64,000 nucleotides of DNA. It comes from Chersky-840 sp963794615 (GTDB taxonomy: Bacteria; Actinomycetota; Acidimicrobiia; Acidimicrobiales; UBA8190). How positions within the stretch are numbered: position 1 is the stretch's first letter; each line of letters begins with the position of its first letter. A program made the translations under genes and the position numbers. The DNA lies in NCBI GenBank assembly GCA_963794615.1, contig CAWCEP010000005.1, forward strand, positions 1,178,001-1,242,000, read 5' to 3'. The notes beneath the pieces were generated by a model that was given only the letters and a program-made list of their open reading frames with translations, did not search any database and was not told the origin of the DNA. Shown piece by piece: positions 1 through 8,200 of the stretch.

Positions 1-400
1 AGCCCAGCGACGTCACGTCGGGGCCGAACGCCACGTCATAAGCGAGGTAGGGACGACCCGAGATGTCGAGGGCCACCTCCACCAACGCCTCGTCGAGCGG
101 CAGCGCGATGGACGCGAAGCGGCGGATGCCCGCCTTGTCCCCGAGGGCCTGGGCCAGCGCTTCGCCGAGCACGATGCCCACGTCCTCCACGGTGTGATGG
201 GCGTCGACGTGGAGGTCACCGGTGGCCTTGACCGTCAGGTCCATCCCACCGTGGCGACCGAGTTGGGAGAGCATGTGGTCGAAGAAGGGAAGCCCGGTCT
301 CCACCCCGACCGATCCCGTGCCGTCGAGGTCGACCTCGACGTCGATGGCCGTCTCCTTCGTCCTGCGCTGGCGCGCCGCGACCCGAGGGCCCGGGCTCAT
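1..400 (-). CDS. hisB: Imidazoleglycerol-phosphate dehydratase, 3' end outside the window
   Basis: HisB removes water from imidazoleglycerol phosphate to give imidazoleacetol phosphate in cytosolic histidine synthesis. The frame read leftward from an ATG at 400 gives 133 codons with no stop before the edge. It shows the family landmarks: a TKET-like start segment, a GLPFFDHML motif, and the metal-binding DAHHTVEDVGI segment with its paired histidines. This is about two thirds of a normal HisB of roughly 200 residues. The gene lies downstream of hisD and hisC on the same strand. The ATG overlaps the stop of a possible 20-codon leader reading frame (397-459) in an ATGA arrangement. The family call is secure; only the C-terminus is missing, because the window ends. 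Confidence 0.95.
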   Translation of the reverse strand, partial: MSPGPRVAARQRRTKETAIDVEVDLDGTGSVGVETGLPFFDHMLSQLGRHGGMDLTVKATGDLHVDAHHTVEDVGIVLGEALAQALGDKAGIRRFASIALPLDEALVEVALDISGRPYLAYDVAFGPDVTSLG

Positions 401-459
401 CGGTCGGGCTCGGGCCGGGGGGGCCCGGTGCCGTCGGCGGGGGTGTCGGGGTACGTCAT
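397..459 (-). CDS. Possible 20-residue leader peptide ahead of hisB
   Basis: An ATG at 459 opens a 20-codon, proline-rich frame. Its TGA overlaps the hisB ATG as ATGA, the arrangement used for translational coupling. A TAACCT hexamer (470-475) lies 10 bases upstream, so the frame could start close to the 5' end of an internal mRNA. The peptide has no histidine codons, so it is not a classical his attenuator. It may be a coupling device or a chance frame. No homologue is recognised. Confidence 0.3.
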   Translation of the reverse strand: MTYPDTPADGTGPPRPEPDR

Positions 460-469
460 GGGATCGCCC

Positions 470-475
470 AGGTTA
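470..475 (-). promoter_or_regulatory. Possible -10 element inside the his operon, before hisB
   Basis: TAACCT read on the minus strand matches the TANNNT pattern seen before many genes here. It sits 10 bases before the leader-frame ATG, in the 134-base gap between hisC and hisB. No -35 box was recognised. Confidence 0.3.
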
Positions 476-534
476 CGCGCTGGATCGGCCCGGTCGGACC
501 CTCGACGCCAACGGGGCGGCGCCCATGGGGCCGG

Positions 535-1617
535 TCAGCGCGTCGACAGGCTCGAGCGCAGCGCCACCAGGAACCGGTCGTTCTCCTCGGGGGTCCCCAC
601 CGTCACGCGCAGGCAGTTGTCGAGCCCGGGCCAACTCGAACAGTCGCGCACCAGCACCGACGCCCCGAGGAGGTCCTGCCACACGTCGGTGGCGGCCCGG
701 CCCGTGGGGCGGAACAGGATGAAGTTGGCATCCGAGGGCCACGACTCGACGGCCAGGTCATCGAGCGCGGCGGCGACGCGACCGCGCTCCTCGGTGATGA
801 GCGCCACGCGCCCCTCCATGGCATCGACGTGTCGCAGGGCGAGGCGACCGGCGGCCTGGGTCATGGCATCGAGGTGATAGGGCAGGACGACAGCCTTGCA
901 CGCTGCGACCACGGTCGGATCGGCCACGAGGTACCCGAGTCGACAGGCTGCCATGGACCACGTCTTGGAGAAGGTGCGCACCACCACGAGCCGCTCCACG
1001 CCGTCGGCACCGCGCGCCATCAGATCGAGCGCACTCCACGGCGCGAACTGCCCGTAGGCCTCGTCCACCACGACGAGGCCGGGCGCGCGCTCGAGCACGT
1101 GCGCCACCACCCCGGGAGCCTCGGCTCTCCCGGTGGGGTTGTTGGGTGAGCACAGGAACGTGATCACGGGTCGGGACTCGTCGAGGACGTTGTCGACCAC
1201 GTCGAGGTCCAACTGGTGATCGGGGCCTCGCCAGGCCGACACCACCTCCGTGCCGGTGATCGAGGCGATATGCCGGTGCAGCGCGTACGTGGGCTCGAAC
1301 ACGGCCACGGTCCGGTCGGGTCCCCCATAGGCGAGCAACAGGCACTGCAGAACCTCGTTGGAGCCGTTGGCACAGAACACACGGCCCGGGTCGACGTCGT
1401 GGAACCGGCCCAGGGCGTGGCGCAACTCGGTGGCGTCGCGGTCGGGATAGCGGTTGAAGTCGATGTGGCGCAGCTCGTCGCGCAGCTCGTCGAGCCACGC
1501 CGGCGGCGGCGGCAACGGGGACTCGTTGGTGTTGAGACGAACCTCGACGTCGACCTGCGGGGAGTGGTACCCCGACAGCAACGTCAGGTCGGGGCGCAGC
1601 GGGACGGGGCCCGTCAT
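535..1617 (-). CDS. hisC: Histidinol-phosphate aminotransferase
   Basis: This PLP-dependent class I/II aminotransferase swaps the amino group between glutamate and imidazoleacetol phosphate in histidine synthesis. The 360-residue length is normal. Visible landmarks are the N-terminal LNTNESPLPPPP substrate-binding segment, the SPNNPTG motif, the VVDEAYGQF segment with the cofactor-contacting Asp and Tyr, and the PLP-lysine motif FSKTWSMAACRLGYL. Its ATG overlaps the hisD stop as ATGA (1614-1617), so the two are probably translationally coupled. HisC enzymes can also serve phenylalanine or tyrosine synthesis in some bacteria, but the his-gene context favours histidinol phosphate. Confidence 0.95.
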   Translation of the reverse strand: MTGPVPLRPDLTLLSGYHSPQVDVEVRLNTNESPLPPPPAWLDELRDELRHIDFNRYPDRDATELRHALGRFHDVDPGRVFCANGSNEVLQCLLLAYGGPDRTVAVFEPTYALHRHIASITGTEVVSAWRGPDHQLDLDVVDNVLDESRPVITFLCSPNNPTGRAEAPGVVAHVLERAPGLVVVDEAYGQFAPWSALDLMARGADGVERLVVVRTFSKTWSMAACRLGYLVADPTVVAACKAVVLPYHLDAMTQAAGRLALRHVDAMEGRVALITEERGRVAAALDDLAVESWPSDANFILFRPTGRAATDVWQDLLGASVLVRDCSSWPGLDNCLRVTVGTPEENDRFLVALRSSLSTR

Positions 1618-2906
1618 GGTGCTTCGCCCCGCACCACGACCGATCGGGCATGGGCGGGGAGCCCTTCGGCCTGGGCCAGGGCCACCACGTGCGGGGCCAA
1701 TCGGGCCAGGGCGGCGTCGTCCATCGACACGGCGTGGATGTGGGTACGGAAGTCGTCGACCCGCAGCGCCGACGCGAAACGGGCCGTGCGGGCGGTGGGA
1801 AGGACGTGGTTGGGGCCCGCCACGTAGTCACCCACGCTGGCGGGCGCATAGGGGCCCAGGAACACCGCCCCCGCCCGCTGCACGAGGGGCAGGAGCGCCA
1901 CCGCGTCCTCGACGAGCAGCTCCAGATGCTCGGGGGCCACCACGTTGGCGACCGACAGCGCCTGCTCCGGCCCGTCCACGAGCGCGACGTAGCCGCCCGT
2001 CGAGAGCGTTGCCTCGAGATCCTGGCGCCGGGGCGAGGCCGCCACCACGCGGTCGACCTCGGCCTCGATGGCGTCGGCCGCCGCGGCCGACCACGTCACC
2101 AACCAGGCCAGGCCGTCGGGGCCGTGCTCGGCCTGGACCACGACGTCGATCGCGGCCCACGCCACCGGGGTGTGGGCATCGGCGACCACGACCACCTCCG
2201 AGGGGCCCGCGAAGGCGGAGGGGACGCCCACCATCCCCGACACCTGGCGCTTGGCCTCGGCCACGTAGCGGTTGCCGGGGCCGGCGATGACGTCGACGGC
2301 CCGGATCGACGGCGTGCCGAACGCCATCGCCGCCACCGCCTGGGCCCCGCCCACCCGGTAGACCTCGTCGATCCCGGCGATCGCCGCGGCGGCCAGGGTC
2401 TCGGCCGCGATGGCGCCGTCGGAGCCGGGCGGGACGCACAACACGAGCTCGGCCACCCCCGCCACCCGGGCCGGGGCCGCGCACATGAGCACCGTCGACG
2501 GATAGCGCGCCCTGCCCCCCGGGGCGTACAGCCCGGCGCGCCCCACCGGCCGGAGCAGGTGCCGGACCACCACTCCGTCGTTCACGAAGTCGGCGACCGG
2601 CTCCGGCTCGTGGCGGTGGTAGGCGAGGATGCGTCCGTAGGCGACCTCGAGCGCGACCCGCAGGTCGGGGTCGATCCCGGCCAAGGCGGTCTCGAGGTCC
2701 TCGGCGGCCACTCGCAGGGCTCCGACCTCGATACCGTCGAACCTCCGGGTGAGGGCCCGCACGGCCTCGTCGCCGCCGATCCGCACCTCGTCGAGGATGG
2801 CTCGCACCTCGTCGCTGGGAAACGTCTGCTCGGCCGGCGGGCGCGGCAGCGCCTCGGCCAGCTCGTCGGCGGGCACACCACGCAGGTCGAGGCGCTTCAT
2901 GGGCAC
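1614..2906 (-). CDS. hisD: Histidinol dehydrogenase
   Basis: HisD is a zinc- and NAD-dependent enzyme that oxidises L-histidinol to L-histidine in two steps. The protein is about 430 residues, as expected. Conserved blocks include GGRARYPSTVLM, the GPGNRYVAEAKRQV segment, the zinc and catalytic QAEHGPDG block, and the VAPEHLEL motif near residue 330. Three in-frame starts are possible: GTG 2912, GTG 2906 and ATG 2900. A TACGAT hexamer ends 9 bases before GTG 2906, matching the leaderless spacing seen elsewhere in the window, so that start is preferred with modest confidence. It is the first gene of hisD-hisC-hisB. Confidence 0.95.
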   Translation of the reverse strand: MPMKRLDLRGVPADELAEALPRPPAEQTFPSDEVRAILDEVRIGGDEAVRALTRRFDGIEVGALRVAAEDLETALAGIDPDLRVALEVAYGRILAYHRHEPEPVADFVNDGVVVRHLLRPVGRAGLYAPGGRARYPSTVLMCAAPARVAGVAELVLCVPPGSDGAIAAETLAAAAIAGIDEVYRVGGAQAVAAMAFGTPSIRAVDVIAGPGNRYVAEAKRQVSGMVGVPSAFAGPSEVVVVADAHTPVAWAAIDVVVQAEHGPDGLAWLVTWSAAAADAIEAEVDRVVAASPRRQDLEATLSTGGYVALVDGPEQALSVANVVAPEHLELLVEDAVALLPLVQRAGAVFLGPYAPASVGDYVAGPNHVLPTARTARFASALRVDDFRTHIHAVSMDDAALARLAPHVVALAQAEGLPAHARSVVVRGEAP

Positions 2907-2915
2907 GGACACACG

Positions 2916-2921
2916 ATCGTA
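2916..2921 (-). promoter_or_regulatory. Probable -10 element of the hisD operon
   Basis: TACGAT on the minus strand lies 9 bases before GTG 2906 and 15 before ATG 2900. No Shine-Dalgarno sequence precedes GTG 2906, which suits a leaderless or very short-leader mRNA. Confidence 0.45.
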
Positions 2922-3033
2922 CTCGGGGCACCTGCACCTTCCGGTCCTGGTGAGAGGGTTGGAATCGGTCGAAGCGGACGGTCCGGCGCGGTGAGGACGG
3001 CGGCCTGGCTTCGCATCGTCCGTGGGGATGGGT

Positions 3034-3039
3034 CATCAT
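3034..3039 (+). promoter_or_regulatory. Possible -10 element of the small gene at 3046
   Basis: CATCAT fits a relaxed CANNNT pattern and ends 6 bases before the GTG at 3046. It is weaker than the TANNNT cases. Confidence 0.25.
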
Positions 3040-3045
3040 CGGGGC

Positions 3046-3246
3046 GTGACCGCCCCCCTCGCCGAGCTGTCTTCGGTGGCAACCGCGCTGGAGGAGCTAC
3101 GCCAACGCGTCGCCGCGATCGCCGACCAGGCGGCGTCGGAGAGCGATGACGACACCGCCTCCGAGCTCTACGCCGTGGAGCGGGCCCTCACCGGGGCCGG
3201 GCGGCGTCTCGGTCGGCTCACCTCCGCCCCCGTGCGGCGCCGGTAA
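3046..3246 (+). CDS. Small acidic-to-basic helical protein of unknown function
   Basis: A 66-residue protein read from GTG 3046. An upstream ATG at 3022 would add eight residues but lacks a ribosome site. The middle is rich in Ala, Glu and Asp and looks helical, with a leucine-spaced segment (LEELRQRVAAI) and an ASESDDDTASELY stretch. The end is arginine-rich. There is no signal peptide or membrane segment. It reads like a single helical-hairpin protein, but I cannot name a family. It stands alone, convergent with nth. The reading-frame base bias (GC-rich third positions) supports real coding. Confidence 0.5.
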   Translation: MTAPLAELSSVATALEELRQRVAAIADQAASESDDDTASELYAVERALTGAGRRLGRLTSAPVRRR

Positions 3247-3284
3247 CACCAGGGCAAGCGCCCGACGGCCGGGCCGATAGCGCT

Positions 3285-3308
3285 GACGGCGCCCTTGCGG
3301 GCGCCGTC
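3285..3308. terminator. Strong hairpin between convergent genes, possible bidirectional terminator
   Basis: A perfect 10-bp stem (GACGGCGCCC paired with GGGCGCCGTC) with a TTGC loop lies in the 193-base gap between the ends of the small gene (3246) and nth (3440). There is no T-run, so it would be a non-canonical terminator of the type common in high-GC actinobacteria. Nothing else is recognised in this gap. Confidence 0.5.
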
Positions 3309-3439
3309 GCGCGAGTGGGCCAGACGGCGGATGCCGGCCGCACTCATCGGAACCAGGTGGCGGGAACCGGTTCCGCACCACGTACAACACCACGAGACGC
3401 CTCTACCTTCCAGGGACAGCCCCAAAACTTCGCCCCAAA

Positions 3440-4105
3440 TCAGGGTCGGCGCAGCGGGACCAGCGACGAGGGGCAGATGTCGGACAGGACACACTCCCCG
3501 CACCGCGGGGTACGGGCCCGGCACGTCTTGCGGCCGAGGAGGATGAGCCGCAGGCTCAGGGTCCCCCACTCCTCGGGACGGACCAGCACACCGATCTCGC
3601 TCTCGACCTTGACCGGATCGGTCTGGGCCGTGAGGCCCAACCGCCGGGTGAGGCGCCCCACGTGGGTGTCGACGGGGAACCCGGGTAGGCCCATGGCCAC
3701 GCTGCGCACCACGTTGGCGGTCTTGCGTCCCACCCCGGGCAGGCTGGTGAGGTCCTCCATCGACGTCGGCACCTCACCGCCGAATCGCTCGGTCACGCCT
3801 TGAGCCATCCCGACGAGGTTCTTCGCCTTCGAGCGGAAGAACCCCGTTGACCGCACCCGCTCCTCGAGGTCCTCGAGGGGCGCGGCGGCGAGGGCCTTCG
3901 GTGTCGGGTACGCCTCGAACAGGCCGGGCGTCACCATGTTGACCCGCTCGTCGGTGCACTGGGCCGACAGGATCGTCGCCACCAGAAGCTGGAAGGGGCC
4001 GTGGTGGCGCAGCGCGCACAGGTCTTCGGCGCTGCCCGGGAACAAGCGGGCGAGGCGGGTCACGACCTCAGCGGCCCGGGCGCGCAGGGAGCGGGGACGA
4101 GCCAC
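3440..4105 (-). CDS. nth: Endonuclease III, DNA glycosylase/AP lyase
   Basis: Nth excises oxidised pyrimidines and cleaves the abasic site in base-excision repair. The 221-residue product has the helix-hairpin-helix block LPGVGRKTANVV, including the catalytic lysine, followed about 20 residues later by the PVDTHVGRLTRRLGL segment with the catalytic aspartate. A C-terminal iron-sulfur loop carries cysteines in the order CRARTPRCGECVLSDIC. A longer frame runs to 4225 but would overlap the divergent mshD. GTG 4105 is preferred because it gives the usual length and has TACTGT (4112-4117) exactly 6 bases upstream, the leaderless layout common in this window. Confidence 0.95.
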   Translation of the reverse strand: MARPRSLRARAAEVVTRLARLFPGSAEDLCALRHHGPFQLLVATILSAQCTDERVNMVTPGLFEAYPTPKALAAAPLEDLEERVRSTGFFRSKAKNLVGMAQGVTERFGGEVPTSMEDLTSLPGVGRKTANVVRSVAMGLPGFPVDTHVGRLTRRLGLTAQTDPVKVESEIGVLVRPEEWGTLSLRLILLGRKTCRARTPRCGECVLSDICPSSLVPLRRP

Positions 4106-4111
4106 CGCGTC

Positions 4112-4117
4112 ACAGTA
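4112..4117 (-). promoter_or_regulatory. Probable -10 element of nth
   Basis: TACTGT ends 6 bases before GTG 4105, with no Shine-Dalgarno sequence between. It faces the mshD -10 element about 50 bases away, so the pair forms a compact divergent promoter region. Confidence 0.55.
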
Positions 4118-4169
4118 CCGAGGCCGCGCCGGGGCCCCGGCGCTGGCGGGATCGGCTGGCGTCGTTCGG

Positions 4170-4175
4170 TAGCCT
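4170..4175 (+). promoter_or_regulatory. Probable -10 element of mshD
   Basis: TAGCCT ends 6 bases before the GTG at 4182. The spacer (GCGACG) leaves no room for a ribosome site, so the mRNA is probably leaderless. Confidence 0.55.
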
Positions 4176-4181
4176 GCGACG

Positions 4182-5096
4182 GTGCATCCCATCGAGGTCA
4201 AGCGCCGCATGGGCGAATCCGACATCGCCGAGGTGTCCCAGCTCCTGCAGCAGGCCCTGGTCGCCGACGGCCACTATCCGTTGGGTGAGCACAAGTGGTT
4301 GGACCTGGTGCACGGGGGTCGCACCGGCTTCGCCGGCTTCGTCGCCCGCGAACCGTCCAACGGCCCCCTGGTCGGCTACGCCCAGCTCAGTCGCGGCCAT
4401 GACACGTGGGGCGTCGAGGTGGTGATCCGCCCCGACCACCGCAAGCCCGATGCCGAGGTCGGCATCAGCCTCCTCACCGCGGCGTTGGGCGAGGTGGCCA
4501 GAGAGGGGGGCGGGCACGTCCATCTGTGGGTACCGAAACCCACCACCCTCACCGACGCCATGGCGGAGTCCTGCGGCCTGCGACGGGGCCGCGATCTCTA
4601 CCAGATGCGCCGACCGCTCCCGGTCGAGGACGACCACCCCCGGATCGCGGTCCGCCCCTTCCGGCCCGGCCAGGACGAGGAGGCGTGGCTGGCGGTCAAC
4701 AACCGGGCCTTCGCCTCCCATCCCGAACAGGGGGGTTGGAGCCTCGACACCATCCGCGAGCGCGAAGCCGAAGCGTGGTTCGACCCCGAGGGGTTTCTCC
4801 TCCACGAGCGCGACGGACGGCTGGCCGGCTCGTGCTGGACGAAGGTGCACCACGACACCGAACCCCCGCTGGGCGAGATCTACGTGATCTCGGTGGACCC
4901 CGATTTCCAGGGCCTGGGGCTGGGGCGCGACTTGGTCCTGGCCGGCCTCGACTACCTCTCGGGGCGCGGCATCACGGTGGGGATGCTCTACGTCGACGCC
5001 GACAACACCCCCGCGGTCGGTCTGTACCGCAAGCTCGGCTTCGAGGTCGACCACACCGATCGCGCCTACGTCACCGACGTGCCCGCATCGTCCTGA
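4182..5096 (+). CDS. mshD: Mycothiol synthase
   Basis: MshD acetylates Cys-GlcN-inositol with acetyl-CoA in the last step of mycothiol synthesis, the actinobacterial counterpart of glutathione. The 304 residues form two GNAT domains. The N-terminal half is degenerate. The C-terminal half (about 155-300) has the typical VNNRAFASHPEQGGW entry segment, the acetyl-CoA pyrophosphate loop DFQGLGLGRDLV, and the DADNTPAVGLYRKLGF motif. That VNNRAF...HPEQG segment is characteristic of MshD. The GTG start is placed 6 bases after a TAGCCT hexamer. mshC is found at 57.9-59.0 kb, so two of the pathway's steps are encoded in this window. Confidence 0.95.
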   Translation: MHPIEVKRRMGESDIAEVSQLLQQALVADGHYPLGEHKWLDLVHGGRTGFAGFVAREPSNGPLVGYAQLSRGHDTWGVEVVIRPDHRKPDAEVGISLLTAALGEVAREGGGHVHLWVPKPTTLTDAMAESCGLRRGRDLYQMRRPLPVEDDHPRIAVRPFRPGQDEEAWLAVNNRAFASHPEQGGWSLDTIREREAEAWFDPEGFLLHERDGRLAGSCWTKVHHDTEPPLGEIYVISVDPDFQGLGLGRDLVLAGLDYLSGRGITVGMLYVDADNTPAVGLYRKLGFEVDHTDRAYVTDVPASS

Positions 5097-5246
5097 ACGT
5101 CGTTGCCGTCCTCGGACAGTCACTCTGCGCGGTTCATCAATCTTGGGGATGCGGGTGCGGGACGCAACTGCTGCCATGAAGGGACGCACTCGCCCGTCGC
5201 CGACTGAGGGGCAAGATCTCCCAGCTGGCGGGCAGAGGGGGTCACC

Positions 5247-8200
5247 GTGGGACGCTTTCAGCACCTCGCCACCCGACTGAGCATCGTTGGCGCGCTCGCA
5301 CTCGTCGTCGGAACCTCATTAGTAGCCGGCGTCATAACGCAGGCACTCACGAGTTCCGCCTTTGCCGACACCGCGCCCTACGAGACGTTCTGCGCCAATA
5401 CCCCGGCCGGGAACATCGTGCTCAACGACGTCGTCGTCAGCGGCGCGCTATCTCCCTCCAGTCCTACCACGGGACAGCCGTTCAACGTGACCGGGCTCGT
5501 GGTCAAAGAGCAGCTTCCCGCCACCATCGTGCAGGACGCCGCTGACACCGGCCTCACCTCGCTCACCGGCACGCTCACGACCTCCGTCGACGCCATCGGT
5601 GCCACGCCGCCGTCGATCTCGACGGGGGCGATGCCCTTCGACATCCCGATCCCGAATCCCGTGCCGTCGTCGGGGATCACCCTGCAGGTCCCGTCGACGC
5701 CGGCGACCGTCGGACCCTTCACCGCCACGAGCGACAACATCACCGTGAGCGAAGCGCCGGTCTTGAACACCACCGACATCGACGGTGACGGCATCGGCCT
5801 CATCGCGCTCGACTGTTCGTCCTACCCGAACGACACCCTTCCGTCGGGCTTCACCAACACCTCGCCGCCGGGGCTCCCGATCTCACCGGTCATCGCCACG
5901 GCCGGGCAGGGAGGCCCGCCCCCCGCCCCCCCGACGATCACCGGGCCCTACGAGCTGTACTGCCCCCACACCCCGGTGGGTGACCTCGTCCTCAACGACG
6001 TCGTTACCACCGCCTCGATCTCGCCGAGCAGCCTCTCCGCCGGCGAGCAGTTCGACGTGACGGGGTACCACACCCACATCCCGCTCCCCGCCGGCCTGGT
6101 CTCCGCCGCGGCCGGGTTGGGTAACAGCAGCTTCAACGGGTTGGCCGCCAGTGCCGTCGACGCCTACGGCGCCACCCCGGCTCGGGCGTCGACGGGATCG
6201 ATGAGCTTCGACGTGCCCATCCCGAGCACCGTGCCGAGCTCGGGCCTCGGCGTCGACTTCCCCACCGCTGCCCTCACCGTCGGGCCCTTCACCGCCTCGG
6301 GTGGGCCCGTCACCATCGCCGAGGACCAGTCCACGATGGTGGTGGCGGCCCTGTCGAGCAAGGCGTTCACGATGTCGTGCACGGCCTACCCCAACGACGA
6401 CATCGCCACGTCGGGATCGACGGGCACCGCCCCCACCGGGAACCCCATCCGGCCCATCATCGCCACCGCATCGGCGTCGGGATCGACGGTGACGACGACC
6501 ACGGCACCACCGCCGGTCGTCCCCCCGACGTCGCCCACCGGCCCCTACGAGCTGTACTGCCCGGGCAGTCCCGTCGGCGACCTGGTGCTCAACGACACGA
6601 CGACATCGGCCACCATCACCCCCTCCACCCTGACCCAGAACCAGCCATTCCAGCTGGCCGACCTCCAGACCCAGTTCTCGATCCCCCAGAGCGTCGTCCA
6701 ACAGGCCGAAGCCCTCGGTCTCACCCAGATCTCGGGCAACATGTCGATGTTCCTCAACGCCACGGGCGTGTCCCAGTTCTCCGGTCCGGTCGGCGTCGTC
6801 GAGTCGTCCCCCGGCACGTCGGTGACGGACCTGCCCCCCACCCCCACGACCACGTCGGTCACCGTGGAGCCCGTCTCCCCCGGGGTGCCGTTCCCCCAAC
6901 CGATCGAGCCGTTCCCGACGTTCTTCGACCTCCCCTTCACGGTGACGTTGCCCAACCCCGTGCCGTCCAGCGGGGTCCAGTTCGACGCGGCCGTCCCTTC
7001 GGGCGAGCAGGTGGGATCCTTCACGGCGGCGGGGGGTCCCATCAGTTTCGGCATCAACGAGGTCAACCTCAACGTGACCGAGTTCGGCGACCACTTCGGG
7101 CTCTTCTGCACGCCGTTCGCCAACGACACCGAGCCCACCGGCCTCACGACCACGGCTCCGAGTGGATCGCCCATCACACCGGTCATCGCCACCGGGAAGG
7201 CCACCATCACGCCGGCCCCACCGAGCGTCGGACCCTACGAGCTGTACTGCCCGGGCACGCCGGTGGGAAGCATCGTCATGAACGACGTCACCACTTCGGG
7301 CGCACTGTCCTCGGAAGATCCTTTGCCCGGACAGTCGTTCACCGTGACGGGGTACCAGAACAACCTGAGCATCCCGCAAGACATCGTGTCGGCCGCCGCG
7401 GCCCTCGGGAACACCATGATCAGCGGATCGGCGACGACGCAGATCGATGCCAGCGGCGCCACCCCGGCGTCGAGTCCCTCCGCCACCATGACCTTCAGCG
7501 TGGCCATCCCCACCCCAGTCCCCGCATCCGGGCTGGCCCTGGCGGTGCCGTCCACGCCCGGCACGATCGGCCCGTTCACGGCGTCGGGCGGGCCCATCAC
7601 GATCTCCCAGGGCCAGCAGATCAGCTTGACGCTCTTGGCCTCGGGGAGCGATACCGCGGTGCCCTTCTCCTTGACGTGCACCTCGTATCCGAACGACACC
7701 CTGCCGACGAGCGGGATCACACAAACACCACCCTTCGGCGCGCCTGTCTCGCCCGTGATCGCCTCGAACGGTCCGCCGGCGCCACCCCCGACCATTCCGA
7801 CCCCGCCCCCGACCACTCCCCCCGGACAGACGACGGGACCCTACGAGCTGTACTGCCCCGGCACGCCGGTGGGCAACATCGCGCTGAACAACGTGACCTC
7901 GACGGCGTCCCTCCCCGGCAATCTGGCGATAGGGCAGCAGTTCGAGGCCACCAACTTCCAGACGAACCTCACCATTCCGTCGTCGATCGTCTCCGCGGCC
8001 GCCGCCCTCGGCAACTCGGCCATCGTGGGTGATGCGGTCATCAGGGTCGATGCCACCGGTGCCGACCCGGCCACGGTGTCGTCGGGTCCGCTCGACATCG
8101 ACGCCCCCATCCCGAGCCCGGTGCCTGCTTCGGGCCTGGCCCTGGCGGTGCCCTCATCTCCGGGAACCGTCGGCCCCTTCACCCCCACGGGCGGCGAGGT

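Noticed and set aside
5883..7724. 613-codon open frame on the minus strand across the surface-protein gene
   Set aside because: It lies wholly antisense to a protein with clear repeats, signal peptide and anchor; composition is Arg/Gly-rich shadow coding caused by high GC.
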